From: Planctomycetota bacterium
Lineage (GTDB): Bacteria; Planctomycetota; Phycisphaerae; Phycisphaerales; SM1A02
Direction of reading: 5' to 3'
DNA length: 64,000 nt
Assembly: GCA_026386795.1 (NCBI GenBank)
Contig: JAPLMU010000126.1
Span: forward strand, 1 to 64,000
The stretch's first letter is position 1. Every line of letters begins with the position of its first letter. Below the pieces are notes generated by a model. The model was given only the letters and a program-made list of their open reading frames with translations, did no database searches and was not told the origin of the DNA. The position numbers and the translations under genes were made by a program. This document shows positions 1 through 8,920 of the stretch, piece by piece.

Positions 1-16
1 ATTACTATTCACCCCT

Positions 17-1333
17 ATGAAGTTTCAGTCTCCCAAGGGCACGCGCGATTTCTATCCAGCCGAGATGGCCGTGCGCCGTCGCATTGAAGCCGCGTGGCGC
101 GACGCCAGTATTGCATTTGGTTACGACGAAATTGACGGGCCAACCTTCGAGCATCTTGAGCTCTACACCGCAAAGAGCGGCGAAGGAATCATCAACGAAC
201 TCTTCAGCTTCCGCCGCGCTGGTGGTAGTGATGACTACGCGTTGCGCCCAGAATTCACGCCGACACTTGCGCGCATGGCTGCGGCGCGCGCTGCGCAGTT
301 GCCGATGCCAGTGAAGTGGTTCGCGGTGCCGAATTTCTTCCGCGCCGAACGTCCGCAGCGCGGCCGTCTGCGCGAGTTCTATCAGTGGAATGTCGATCTT
401 CTCGGCGCTGAGGGCCCGGCGATCGATGCGGAAGTGATTGGCGTGGCTGTTGCCGCACTCGCGCGGCTTGGCCTGCGCGCCACCGATGTGCGGGTCAAGA
501 TCAGTCACCGCGTGGCTGCCGCCAATGTCGTGCGTGCGCTCGGTGTTGCAGATGAATCCGTAGCAGGCGCATTCGAACTGCTTGATCGCCGTGACAAGAT
601 GCCGCCGGAGGAATTCACCAAGCGTGCTGCAGCGCTCGGTCTCGCGGGCGATGGGCTTGCTCGCTTCGAGGCGGTGGTGCGAACGCGCGTGCAGATCACC
701 GATGACATTGGCGTACTCGCCACTACCGCTGGAATCGCGCCGGAATCGCTCGCGGAATTAGTTCTCCTGCGCGACGCACTGGTTGCCGCAGGACTCGCTG
801 AATGGTGCGAATTTGACCTCGGAATCGTGCGCGGGCTCGCCTACTACACCGGCACCGTATTTGAGATTCACGAAGCATCAGGCGGCGAACGCGCCATTGC
901 CGGCGGCGGCCGCTATGACGGACTCATTGAACTCTTCGGCGGACCAAAGACGCCGGCAATTGGCTTCGGTATGGGCGATGTAGTGCTTGGGTTGGTGCTT
1001 GCTGATCGTGGCCTCTTGCCCGCCGATGGAACTGAGTTGCTTCCACGACCGGATGCGTTCATCATCGCTTTGGCTGACCCCGCCGCCGATGCGGAGTTGC
1101 CGCGCCTTGTTGCGCGACTTCGCAGCGATGGACTTCATATTCGCCACAGTTACAAGGCCACTCGCAATGTTGGCAAGTTGCTCGCAGACGCGTCCAAGCA
1201 GCGCGCGCGATTTGCTGTTCTTCTTGGTGCCGAACTTGCTGATGGCCAGGTGATGCTGAAAGATCTTGCAAGCGGTGAGCAGCGCCCAGTAGCGCTGACG
1301 GAATTGCCCGCGTTCCTCCGCGCGCCTGCATGA
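17..1333 (+). CDS. hisS: Histidyl-tRNA synthetase
   Basis: 438-aa ORF; class II aaRS motifs (PKGTRDFYP, RPEFTPTLAR, FRAERPQRGRLREFYQWNVD, GLAYYTGTVFEI). Confidence 0.97.
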   Translation: MKFQSPKGTRDFYPAEMAVRRRIEAAWRDASIAFGYDEIDGPTFEHLELYTAKSGEGIINELFSFRRAGGSDDYALRPEFTPTLARMAAARAAQLPMPVKWFAVPNFFRAERPQRGRLREFYQWNVDLLGAEGPAIDAEVIGVAVAALARLGLRATDVRVKISHRVAAANVVRALGVADESVAGAFELLDRRDKMPPEEFTKRAAALGLAGDGLARFEAVVRTRVQITDDIGVLATTAGIAPESLAELVLLRDALVAAGLAEWCEFDLGIVRGLAYYTGTVFEIHEASGGERAIAGGGRYDGLIELFGGPKTPAIGFGMGDVVLGLVLADRGLLPADGTELLPRPDAFIIALADPAADAELPRLVARLRSDGLHIRHSYKATRNVGKLLADASKQRARFAVLLGAELADGQVMLKDLASGEQRPVALTELPAFLRAPA

Positions 1334-1986
1334 AACGCATCCTCGTCATCGTCGCCGTCGAAGCTGAACGTGCCGCACTCGGCGCGCGTTGTGTTGCTTC
1401 GCCCGCGGTACGGGTGGTTGTTGCGGGTATCGGTCGCACCAATGCGGCGGCTGCTGCAGCAGAGACACTCGCAGAAGCGCGCGCAGCAGGCACGCCGTTC
1501 GTTGCAGTTATTTCAACTGGCATCGCTGGCGCGTTGCCGGGCTCGAATCTGTCGATCGGTGCAGTGATCGTTGCTGATGTTTGCATCTACGCAGAGGAAG
1601 GCATCGCACTCCCTGAAGGTCAGGGTGATATGCGCGCGCTCGGCTTCCCACTCGGCGATTTCGAAGGGAACCGCGTACCTGTTGACGCTGCACTGCTCGT
1701 GGCGTTCCGTGCACTTGGGACCGCGTGCGCGATTGCGACCGTGGCGACATGCTCCGGCACTGACGCCGCGGCGCTCGCCGTGCGCACGCGAACCGGCGCG
1801 ATGGCCGAAGCGATGGAAGGTGCGGCGGTGGTGCATGCAGCGCGACGCGCGGGCGTTCCTGCAATTGAGATTCGATCGATCAGCAACACCACGGGCGACC
1901 GACCAAAGCAGCGGTGGGACATCGCGGCCGCGTTCACTGCGCTGGCGCGTGTTGGCGACGAGATTCTGAAATTCGCTCAATCGTGA
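1330..1986 (+). CDS. mqnB: Futalosine hydrolase / MTA-SAH nucleosidase-like phosphorylase fold
   Basis: ATGA overlap with hisS; nucleosidase motifs (ISTGIAGAL, EAMEGAAVVHAARRAGVPAIEIRSISN). Confidence 0.82.
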   Translation: MKRILVIVAVEAERAALGARCVASPAVRVVVAGIGRTNAAAAAAETLAEARAAGTPFVAVISTGIAGALPGSNLSIGAVIVADVCIYAEEGIALPEGQGDMRALGFPLGDFEGNRVPVDAALLVAFRALGTACAIATVATCSGTDAAALAVRTRTGAMAEAMEGAAVVHAARRAGVPAIEIRSISNTTGDRPKQRWDIAAAFTALARVGDEILKFAQS

Positions 1987-2048
1987 TCGGTGGTTGCACG
2001 ACCCGGCGGCGCGCGTATGTTTCGCAGCGCCTGGCGCTCTTTCGTTTG

Positions 2049-2588
2049 TTAGTTCCAGAGCGCGCCGGCTACGGCGATGATCCAGATCGCTATCCCGAAA
2101 CCAACTTTCACCAAGACGCCCACCATGCGACCTGCAGCCGCTGCGGCGGCTGGCAATACGAGGCCCATGGCGGAGCGATCTCCATAGGTCATCTCACCGA
2201 TGAATGCACCCACTGCGGCGCCGATGAGCGCGCCCGCAAGTGTTCCGGCGAGTGGGATGAATGCAAGCAACACCGTTCCGACGAGCGCGCCTGCAAACGA
2301 GCCGAGAATCGCACCCCATGCACCGCGCGCGCGTGCGCCGCCGACGCGCGCGCCCGCGGCACTCATGGCGGTCTCGCACACCTCGCCGAAGACGGCAAGC
2401 AGGAAGAGTGCGAGCAGCGTCCATCCGCTGTAGAGCGGAGCGCCGTTCCCCGCGAGTGACCACAGTTGTGCAGCGCCCACCAACATCAACATCGCCCAAT
2501 TGCCGGGCAGTGTGAGGAGCGTCATGAAGAGGCAGCCGCCGCCGAGGACAGCCATCAGAAGTGCCACCACGATTGTTTCGCTCGTCAT
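2049..2588 (-). CDS. DUF456-like small integral membrane protein
   Basis: Gly-rich TM protein with LPGNWAM and the GAxxGAxxG glycine-zipper pattern typical of DUF456; start at internal Met. Confidence 0.7.
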   Translation of the reverse strand: MTSETIVVALLMAVLGGGCLFMTLLTLPGNWAMLMLVGAAQLWSLAGNGAPLYSGWTLLALFLLAVFGEVCETAMSAAGARVGGARARGAWGAILGSFAGALVGTVLLAFIPLAGTLAGALIGAAVGAFIGEMTYGDRSAMGLVLPAAAAAAGRMVGVLVKVGFGIAIWIIAVAGALWN

Positions 2589-3118
2589 GTGTCGATCCTC
2601 TTCCAGGAGCCGTCCGGTAGCGCAGTCATGACGGTGCGGGCGCCATCCGACCAGTGCAGTTCGATTTCCGTGCCTCTCAGGCCGTGCGCGAGCCAAGTTC
2701 CGGCGCGTACCGGTGTCACCGTACCGCGGTCCGCGCTGAGTTGTTGCGCACCACTCAGGGAAAGATACGCCGCGCGGTGTGCGCCGATCCGATCCGCGGT
2801 GGTGGATTCGCCAACCGCCAGTCCTCCGGGGTCATGCGCCGTCCGCCATGTGGCGCAGACGAGGTCGTCGTCGTTGGCCGGCGCACGCGTTGCGAGTAGC
2901 ACATCAAAGTGGTCGCCCTGCGCACCGCCGGTATGGCGAAGAACCGCGGCCGGTTGCGGAAGGGACTTGCCAGTCAGCACAGGAAATGGCGGCGCGGGTT
3001 CGGTCACGCCGATATCATCCCACGAACCCCGCGGACGCCGTCCGCTGGGTGCACACGCTGCCAGGAGGGCACATGCCGCACATGAATTCAACGCACGGAC
3101 GCACTTTCCCAATCGCAC
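2585..3118 (-). CDS. Hypothetical lipoprotein
   Basis: N-terminal signal with LLAAC lipobox; ATGA-type overlap with the downstream DUF456 gene. Confidence 0.6.
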   Translation of the reverse strand: MRLGKCVRALNSCAACALLAACAPSGRRPRGSWDDIGVTEPAPPFPVLTGKSLPQPAAVLRHTGGAQGDHFDVLLATRAPANDDDLVCATWRTAHDPGGLAVGESTTADRIGAHRAAYLSLSGAQQLSADRGTVTPVRAGTWLAHGLRGTEIELHWSDGARTVMTALPDGSWKRIDT

Positions 3119-3780
3119 TTCTCATGGCCCACGTTGTGGCGCTCCCGCTCTTGCTGGCAGGGTGCAAGGCAACGGACAGCGCGGAGTCGCGTTCCAAAGA
3201 AGCCAACGAACGACTTCGCTACGGTCAATATGCAGAGGCAGCAGCTGCCGTCGAGCCGATCGTTCGCGATCAGCCCGGCGATTGGCGTGCGCAGTTTGCG
3301 TATGGTCGCGCAATGCTCGGTCAGGGCAAGCTTGAGGACGCGCGTCGTTCGCTCGACCGCGCTTACCAGCTCCAGCCTGCGAACGAAGAAATCGTGACCA
3401 GCCTTGCAGAGTGCATGGCACAGCAGAAGGATGTCAAGGATGCGTATCAGTTGCTGCGCGCCTTCGGCAAGGACTTCCGATCATGGCGCGCATACCTCGC
3501 GCTGAGTCATGTGGCAGAAGACTCTGGCGATCCGGACACCGCATCGACCAGTGCGATGGATTCCATCAAGGTCAACGAGCCGCTTCCGGGCCAGCGTGCC
3601 TCGATCGAGCCGTACATGCGCGCCGCTGATTTGGCGTTCAAGTTCGGCAAGGAGGCCGACGGTGTGCGCCGCTTGCGTCAGGCGTATGGCATTCTTCCAA
3701 CCGATCCCCGTATCACGGAAGCATTGGCTGCGCACCAAGTTGCCATTGGTAAAGACACCGCACTTCCACTCGGGCCGTAA
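3073..3780 (+). CDS. TPR-repeat lipoprotein
   Basis: Signal peptide with LLLAGC lipobox, TPR-like helices; AGGAGG about 5 nt upstream of ATG 3073 supports the internal start. Confidence 0.75.
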   Translation: MPHMNSTHGRTFPIALLMAHVVALPLLLAGCKATDSAESRSKEANERLRYGQYAEAAAAVEPIVRDQPGDWRAQFAYGRAMLGQGKLEDARRSLDRAYQLQPANEEIVTSLAECMAQQKDVKDAYQLLRAFGKDFRSWRAYLALSHVAEDSGDPDTASTSAMDSIKVNEPLPGQRASIEPYMRAADLAFKFGKEADGVRRLRQAYGILPTDPRITEALAAHQVAIGKDTALPLGP

Positions 3781-3818
3781 TGGCGCTGCATTTCCCCGCA
3801 TGACGCTCCGCACTCTGC

Positions 3819-4775
3819 ATGACGCCTGATTCCGCCAATCCCCGTGAACGGTGGCTGAGTTGGCTCGGCACGCTTGGCGATCTCGCGCGCTTGCGCACGC
3901 TTCGGCTTCTTGAGCGCGAAGAGCTCGGCGTTGGCGAACTTGCGCGTGCATTGCAACTGCCGCAGAGCACGGTGAGTCGCCACCTGAAGCCGCTCTTTGA
4001 GCAGGGCTGGGTCGACAAGCGCACCGAAGGAACGCAGAGCCTCTATCGAATGACACCGGCAGCGCTTGCAACCGACATGCGCGATCTGTGGCGCATGAGC
4101 CGTGAACACTTAGGCAGCGCTGCTTCGTTTGAAGAAGACGATGCGCGCCTTGCGGAAGTGATTGCGGCGCGCCGCGTAGATAGTCGCACATTCTTTGGAC
4201 GCATCGGCGGCGACTGGGATGAGTTGCGCCGCGAATTGTTCGGTGATGCATTTGTGTGTGAGGCATTGCTGGGATTGCTTCCTCCCGACGCAGTAGCGGT
4301 CGACTTTGGTTGCGGCACTGGCGAAGCAGCAGAGAGGCTCGCGCCGGTGGTTGGTCGCGTGATTGCGATTGATCGTGAGCCAGCCATGCTTACGGCTGCG
4401 CGCAAGCGACTCAAGCGATTTGCGAATGTGGAATTTCGGCAGGGCGATTTGCTCGCGCCGCCACTCGCCGCAGGCGAAGCTGATATCGGCATCGTCATGC
4501 TCGTCTTTCATCATGTGGACGATCCCGCTGCGATGTTGCGCGCTCTTGCGCCCGGATTTCGCACGGGCGGGGCGCTCTTGGTGGTTGACATGGCGAGCCA
4601 TGATCGATCCGGTTACCAACAGACCATGGGCCACCGCCACCTTGGCTTTTCTGAGCAGGATTTGCAAGGTTTCGCCCGTGGCAGCGGTTTCGCACTGCGC
4701 CGTCATACGCGCTTGCGTCCGGACACCAGCGGTAAGGGTCCCGGATTGTTTGCAGCGCTCTTTGTTCGTGGATGA
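3819..4775 (+). CDS. ArsR-family HTH + SAM-dependent methyltransferase-like domain regulator (SahR-like)
   Basis: N-terminal winged HTH (LARALQLPQSTVSRHLKPLFEQGWV), C-terminal class I MTase motif I (VAVDFGCGTGEAAERLA); near ahcY. Confidence 0.85.
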   Translation: MTPDSANPRERWLSWLGTLGDLARLRTLRLLEREELGVGELARALQLPQSTVSRHLKPLFEQGWVDKRTEGTQSLYRMTPAALATDMRDLWRMSREHLGSAASFEEDDARLAEVIAARRVDSRTFFGRIGGDWDELRRELFGDAFVCEALLGLLPPDAVAVDFGCGTGEAAERLAPVVGRVIAIDREPAMLTAARKRLKRFANVEFRQGDLLAPPLAAGEADIGIVMLVFHHVDDPAAMLRALAPGFRTGGALLVVDMASHDRSGYQQTMGHRHLGFSEQDLQGFARGSGFALRRHTRLRPDTSGKGPGLFAALFVRG

Positions 4776-4844
4776 TCCCACCGCCAGGTGAACCGAGCGA
4801 TGTGCGTGGGGCTCACAAGGCATGAAACGTACAGCGCGTAAGAC

Positions 4845-5435
4845 TCACTTTGATCCCGCGTCCAGCCACGCAGCAATGATCTTTGATTGCTTGTCCTTCT
4901 TAAGCGCACGGAACTGGTTTGCGTCAGCAACTGTTGCAAATCCAATCACCTTTCCATCCCATGTCACCGGCGCCGCTTGAGCGGTCAGTGTTTCGCCAGT
5001 GAGCGGGCACATCGCATTGTGGATTCCTTTCTGCGGCAGCACTTGTGCGGCGCCCAACTTGTTGCGCTTTGCGCGCGGTAGTGCAGCAAACTGTGCCGCA
5101 TCAGCCGCCGAGTTGAATCGAATTTGCCACTGTCCGTAATAGCCAACATGGCCAGGTCCAACCACGGGCTCCTGCGTGATCGGGTCGATGCACTCGGGTT
5201 CGATCTTTGCTGCTGTTGCTGCTTGCGCGGCAGGGCGATCGATAACATCCGCACCCGTGGTCTTCTCGCCGCTGCCACTTGATGGTCTGATTGAAGGGTT
5301 GTCCACCACGTCGGAACTGTTCGCCGCAGCGCTTCCATCGTTCGGTGGCGCCTGGTACAGGTCGGCCTTGTTCGAGGCGCAGGCGACGAGTGTCGTGGCA
5401 ACAATGAACCCTGCAAGCGGCGCGGTGATCTTCAT
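4845..5435 (-). CDS. Lipoprotein with YHS-like segments
   Basis: Signal peptide and TLVAC lipobox from internal Met (MKITAPLAG); CPLTGETL and [10 protein letters not shown] segments resemble YHS domains. Confidence 0.55.
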   Translation of the reverse strand: MKITAPLAGFIVATTLVACASNKADLYQAPPNDGSAAANSSDVVDNPSIRPSSGSGEKTTGADVIDRPAAQAATAAKIEPECIDPITQEPVVGPGHVGYYGQWQIRFNSAADAAQFAALPRAKRNKLGAAQVLPQKGIHNAMCPLTGETLTAQAAPVTWDGKVIGFATVADANQFRALKKDKQSKIIAAWLDAGSK

Positions 5436-5509
5436 GCGCGCAGGATCGCGTCTTTTTGGTCTGAATGGGGGCACCGCGTGTTATTTATTTGTTTCAGGCG
5501 ACCAATATT

Positions 5510-5538
5510 TTGCCCAATGGGCTCCTGTGCGCTACAAT
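5510..5538 (+). promoter_or_regulatory. Predicted sigma70-type promoter of ahcY (TTGCCC-17 bp-TACAAT)
   Basis: -35 TTGCCC at 5510-5515, 17-nt spacer, -10 TACAAT at 5533-5538, 70 nt upstream of the ATG. Confidence 0.65.
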
Positions 5539-5564
5539 CATCCTTTCATCCGGATGAACGGATG
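5539..5564. promoter_or_regulatory. 26-bp near-perfect inverted repeat, candidate SahR-type operator
   Basis: CATCCtTTCATCCGGATGAAcGGATG; one symmetric mismatch pair; core TTCATCCGGATGAA is a perfect palindrome; directly downstream of the -10 box. Confidence 0.65.
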
Positions 5565-5607
5565 GATAGTCCTCTGGTTCGTCGGAAACACTCTTAACGG
5601 AGCCCCC

Positions 5608-7122
5608 ATGCCTGCTACTGCCACCGCTACCACTACCGCCGCCAACCCGTTCCTCACCAATTCGCGCCTCTCCCTCACGGAGTTCCTGCCTTTCAAGGTG
5701 AAGGACATGTCCGCTGAGACCGTTCGCTTCGGTCGCAAAGAGATCGAACTCGCCGAGATCGAGATGCCGGGCCTCATGGCCTTGCGCGCTGAGTACAAGG
5801 GCAAGAACCCGCTCAAGGGTGCACGCATCATCGGCAGTCTGCACATGACCATTCAGACCGCGGTCCTCATTGAGACCTTGGTTGAGCTCGGCGCTGAAGT
5901 GCGTTGGTGCAGTTGCAACATCTTCAGTACGCAGGACCACGCTGCCGCCGCTGTCGCTGTTGGTCCAAACGGTACCCCTGAGAAGCCAACCGGTATCCCG
6001 GTCTTCGCATGGAAGGGCGAGTCGCTCGATGAGTACTGGTGGTGCACTTGGCAGGCGCTGCACTTTGCAGATGGCAAGGGACCGAACATGATCCTCGATG
6101 ACGGTGGCGACGCCACGCTCCTCATCCACAAGGGTCTTGCCTTTGAGAAGCTCGGATCCGTGCCAACCGCCACCACTGAGGACAGTGAGGAATACACCGT
6201 CATTCTGCAGCTCCTCACCGCGCTGCAGCAGAAGCATGCTGGCTACTGGACCAAGACCGCGCCGAACGTGATTGGCGTGACTGAGGAAACCACCACCGGC
6301 GTGCATCGTCTGTACCAGATGCAGGAACTCGGCGAACTCCTCTTCCCAGCGATCAATGTCAACGACGCTGTCACCAAGAGCAAGTTTGACAACCTCTACG
6401 GTTGCCGTCACTCACTGGTTGACGGAATCATGCGCGCCACCGACGTCATGCTTGCCGGCAAGGTTGCCGTGGTCTTTGGATACGGCGACGTCGGCAAGGG
6501 TTCGTGCCAGAGCCTGCGTGGCCAAGGCTGCCGCGTGAAGGTCACGGAAATCGACCCAATTTGCGCGCTGCAGGCGTGCATGGAGGGCTACGAAGTCGTC
6601 ACCCTCGCCGATGCCGTTGCAACTGCTGACATCTTCATCACCGCCACCGGCAACAAGGACATCATCCGCGCCGAGGACATCCTGAAGATGAAGGACAAGG
6701 CGATCATTGGCAACATCGGTCACTTTGACAATGAGATTGATATGGCCGGCCTGAAGAAGACCCCTGGCACCAAGTGCGTCAACATCAAGCCACAGGTTGA
6801 TGAGTGGAAGCTTCCGAACGGCAAGAGCATCATTATGCTTGCCGAAGGACGTCTCTTGAACCTTGGCTGCGCTACTGGTCACCCAAGCTTCGTGATGAGT
6901 TCCAGCTTCTCCAATCAGGTGATTGCGCAGATTGAACTGTTCCTCAACCACAAGAAGTACGCGAAGCAGGTTTACACCTTGCCGAAGAAGCTTGATGAGA
7001 AGGTGGCGCGTCTGCACCTTGGGCAGCTGGGTGCCAAGCTCACCGAACTCCGCAAGGATCAGGCTGAGTACTTGGGCATTCCTGCCGACGGTCCGTACAA
7101 GCCAGACCACTACCGCTATTGA
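5608..7122 (+). CDS. ahcY: S-adenosylhomocysteine hydrolase
   Basis: Highly conserved AhcY motifs ([56 protein letters not shown]-terminal YKPDHYRY); internal start at 5608. Confidence 0.98.
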   Translation: MPATATATTTAANPFLTNSRLSLTEFLPFKVKDMSAETVRFGRKEIELAEIEMPGLMALRAEYKGKNPLKGARIIGSLHMTIQTAVLIETLVELGAEVRWCSCNIFSTQDHAAAAVAVGPNGTPEKPTGIPVFAWKGESLDEYWWCTWQALHFADGKGPNMILDDGGDATLLIHKGLAFEKLGSVPTATTEDSEEYTVILQLLTALQQKHAGYWTKTAPNVIGVTEETTTGVHRLYQMQELGELLFPAINVNDAVTKSKFDNLYGCRHSLVDGIMRATDVMLAGKVAVVFGYGDVGKGSCQSLRGQGCRVKVTEIDPICALQACMEGYEVVTLADAVATADIFITATGNKDIIRAEDILKMKDKAIIGNIGHFDNEIDMAGLKKTPGTKCVNIKPQVDEWKLPNGKSIIMLAEGRLLNLGCATGHPSFVMSSSFSNQVIAQIELFLNHKKYAKQVYTLPKKLDEKVARLHLGQLGAKLTELRKDQAEYLGIPADGPYKPDHYRY

Positions 7123-7158
7123 GTAGCGGCGGGGTTCGCCCCGCACTGATTGACATTC

Positions 7159-7190
7159 ACAGGGCCCGCGGAGCGATCCGCGGGCCCTGT
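7159..7190 (+). terminator. Intrinsic terminator of ahcY
   Basis: ACAGGGCCCGCGGA-gcga-TCCGCGGGCCCTGT perfect 14-bp stem followed by cgttt. Confidence 0.8.
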
Positions 7191-7239
7191 CGTTTATGAG
7201 TGGGACGCGGCGTGGTGTTGCGTGGCTACCATTGAACGC

Positions 7240-8187
7240 ATGGATTTGTCTCCGTCCAAACCTTCGGCGCTGCCCGACCTTGCGGCACTCTCTGCTGCGG
7301 ACCTGTTGTTTGCACTGATTTCTGCAGATGATCTTGCGGCTCATGTTGCACGCTCGCTCGCTGAAGACCTCGGTGCCGCCGGAGACGTCACCGGCGAAGC
7401 AATGATTTCTGCCGATGCGCGTGCCACGGCTGTGGTGCGATTTCGTTCGCCGGGTATTGCATGCGGCGCGCCGCTTGTGGCGGAAGTGCTTCGCCAAATA
7501 GCACCCGGCACACGCCTGGCACATCACGCCGCCGACGGGGAGCAGCTGGCGGCGGGAGCAACTTTCATTTCACTGGAAGGCCCCTTGCGCGGCATCTTGA
7601 CAGCGGAACGGACGCTCCTCAATTACGTTGGTCATCTCTCCGGCATTGCCACGCTCACTGCGCAGTACGTGGAGCAGGCGCGAGGGACGCGTGCATCCAT
7701 CTGCGATACCCGTAAAACCGTTCCCGGCATGCGCATGCTGGAGAAGTGGGCGGTGCGATGTGGTGGCGGAACGAACCACCGCATTGGGCTTTTTGACGCC
7801 ATGCTCATCAAGGACAATCATGTGGCCGGACTCAGTCCCAGCGATATGGCCAAGCGCGTGGCAAGCGCGGCAGCCGCAGCGCGTTCCCGTACGCCCTTGC
7901 GCTTTGTGGAGGTGGAATGTGACACGCTCGAGCAGTTGCAAGCGATGCTTGGTCTCCCCAAGGACACGGTCGACATGGTGCTCTTGGACAACATGACGAT
8001 CGGGCAACTTGCGGAAGCAGTGGGCATGCGTGATGCTGCGGCGTCGGGCGTGCTCCTCGAAGCGTCAGGTGGCGTGCATCTGGAAAGCGTTGCCGCCATT
8101 GCAGCAACAGGTGTTGACCGAATTTCTATCGGGGCGCTGACGCACTCCGCTGCCTGCCTTGATGTTGGTCTTGATATCGCGGTGTAG
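7240..8187 (+). CDS. nadC: Nicotinate-nucleotide pyrophosphorylase (carboxylating)
   Basis: NadC motifs (EDLGAAGDVT, ERTLLNYVGHLSGIAT, CDTRKTVPGMRMLEKWAVRCGGGTNHRIGLFDAMLIKDNH). Confidence 0.96.
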   Translation: MDLSPSKPSALPDLAALSAADLLFALISADDLAAHVARSLAEDLGAAGDVTGEAMISADARATAVVRFRSPGIACGAPLVAEVLRQIAPGTRLAHHAADGEQLAAGATFISLEGPLRGILTAERTLLNYVGHLSGIATLTAQYVEQARGTRASICDTRKTVPGMRMLEKWAVRCGGGTNHRIGLFDAMLIKDNHVAGLSPSDMAKRVASAAAAARSRTPLRFVEVECDTLEQLQAMLGLPKDTVDMVLLDNMTIGQLAEAVGMRDAAASGVLLEASGGVHLESVAAIAATGVDRISIGALTHSAACLDVGLDIAV

Positions 8188-8285
8188 CTACTTCGCCGTG
8201 TTGCAGCCACTCGCGCATTACCGGGAGTGCGGTACGTGGTAACGAGTAAGCGAATCACCTTGCGATGGGACCCAGAAAACCCCCG

Positions 8286-8335
8286 CCACGTTGCGATCCA
8301 TGGCCAGATCCCACGTTGCGATCCATGGCCAGATC
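8286..8335. repeat. Perfect tandem duplication of a 25-bp unit
   Basis: CCACGTTGCGATCCATGGCCAGATC x2, exactly adjacent. Confidence 0.95.
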
Positions 8336-8366
8336 GGTCGGTCATTTGAAGCACGAAGTACGGCGA

Positions 8367-8717
8367 ATGGGAATGAAATTTATGAGCAGTGCCCGCCAAA
8401 CACGGTCATGGCATACCGCGATCGTGCCGGCGACGGATGGATTCTCTGCGTTGGCGCCGGTCTATGCGGAATCCCTCAAGGATGTTGCACTCGCTGACCA
8501 TGACCCCACGCCGGCGGCCGCCGCGCGGTTGACCAATCGCGAAAGTCAGGTATTGGAGGCGCTGATGAAGGGCCAGTCCCTGGCAGCCATCGGTACATCC
8601 CTCAAAATCAGCCGGGCCACGGTTGCCACGCTGGCGTCGCATTGCTACAAGAAGTTCGGCGTCTCCGGCCGGCAGCAGCTTGCAGCCGTGGTCATGGGTG
8701 GGCAATCCAACAAGTGA
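8367..8717 (+). CDS. LuxR/GerE-type HTH transcriptional regulator
   Basis: C-terminal LTNRESQVLEALMKGQSLAAIGTSLKISRATVATLASHCYKKFGVSGRQQL; no receiver domain; start uncertain (8367-8382). Confidence 0.75.
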   Translation: MGMKFMSSARQTRSWHTAIVPATDGFSALAPVYAESLKDVALADHDPTPAAAARLTNRESQVLEALMKGQSLAAIGTSLKISRATVATLASHCYKKFGVSGRQQLAAVVMGGQSNK

Positions 8718-8920
8718 TCAGGAAGCCTGGCAGTCAGTTCCATGAAGGGGGGAGCGGAGCAAAAAGGGAGCTCGTTACATTCCGGATGACATGTCTTTTT
8801 TAGCAGTTTGTAACGATTTTAGGATCTGACGCGCACGGGCAGGCTTCCGCCCCGCGTATATCTCACGAGGTGTGACTGAACAGCCTGATCATCACGTCAT
8901 CCATTTCGAAGGAGCCTCGT

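Noticed and set aside
5176-5607. In-frame N-terminal extension of ahcY reported by the ORF track
   Set aside because: It overlaps the minus-strand lipoprotein and crosses the predicted promoter; the conserved AhcY N-terminus and an RBS fit ATG 5608.
5539-5607. SAH riboswitch in the ahcY leader
   Set aside because: The known SAH riboswitch core is not recognisable; the symmetric 26-bp palindrome at the start site fits a protein operator better. Rfam search would settle it.
5494-6411. 305-aa minus-strand ORF (and 6412-7527, 371 aa) opposite ahcY
   Set aside because: Shadow ORFs caused by high-GC codon bias of ahcY; the plus-strand product is unambiguous.
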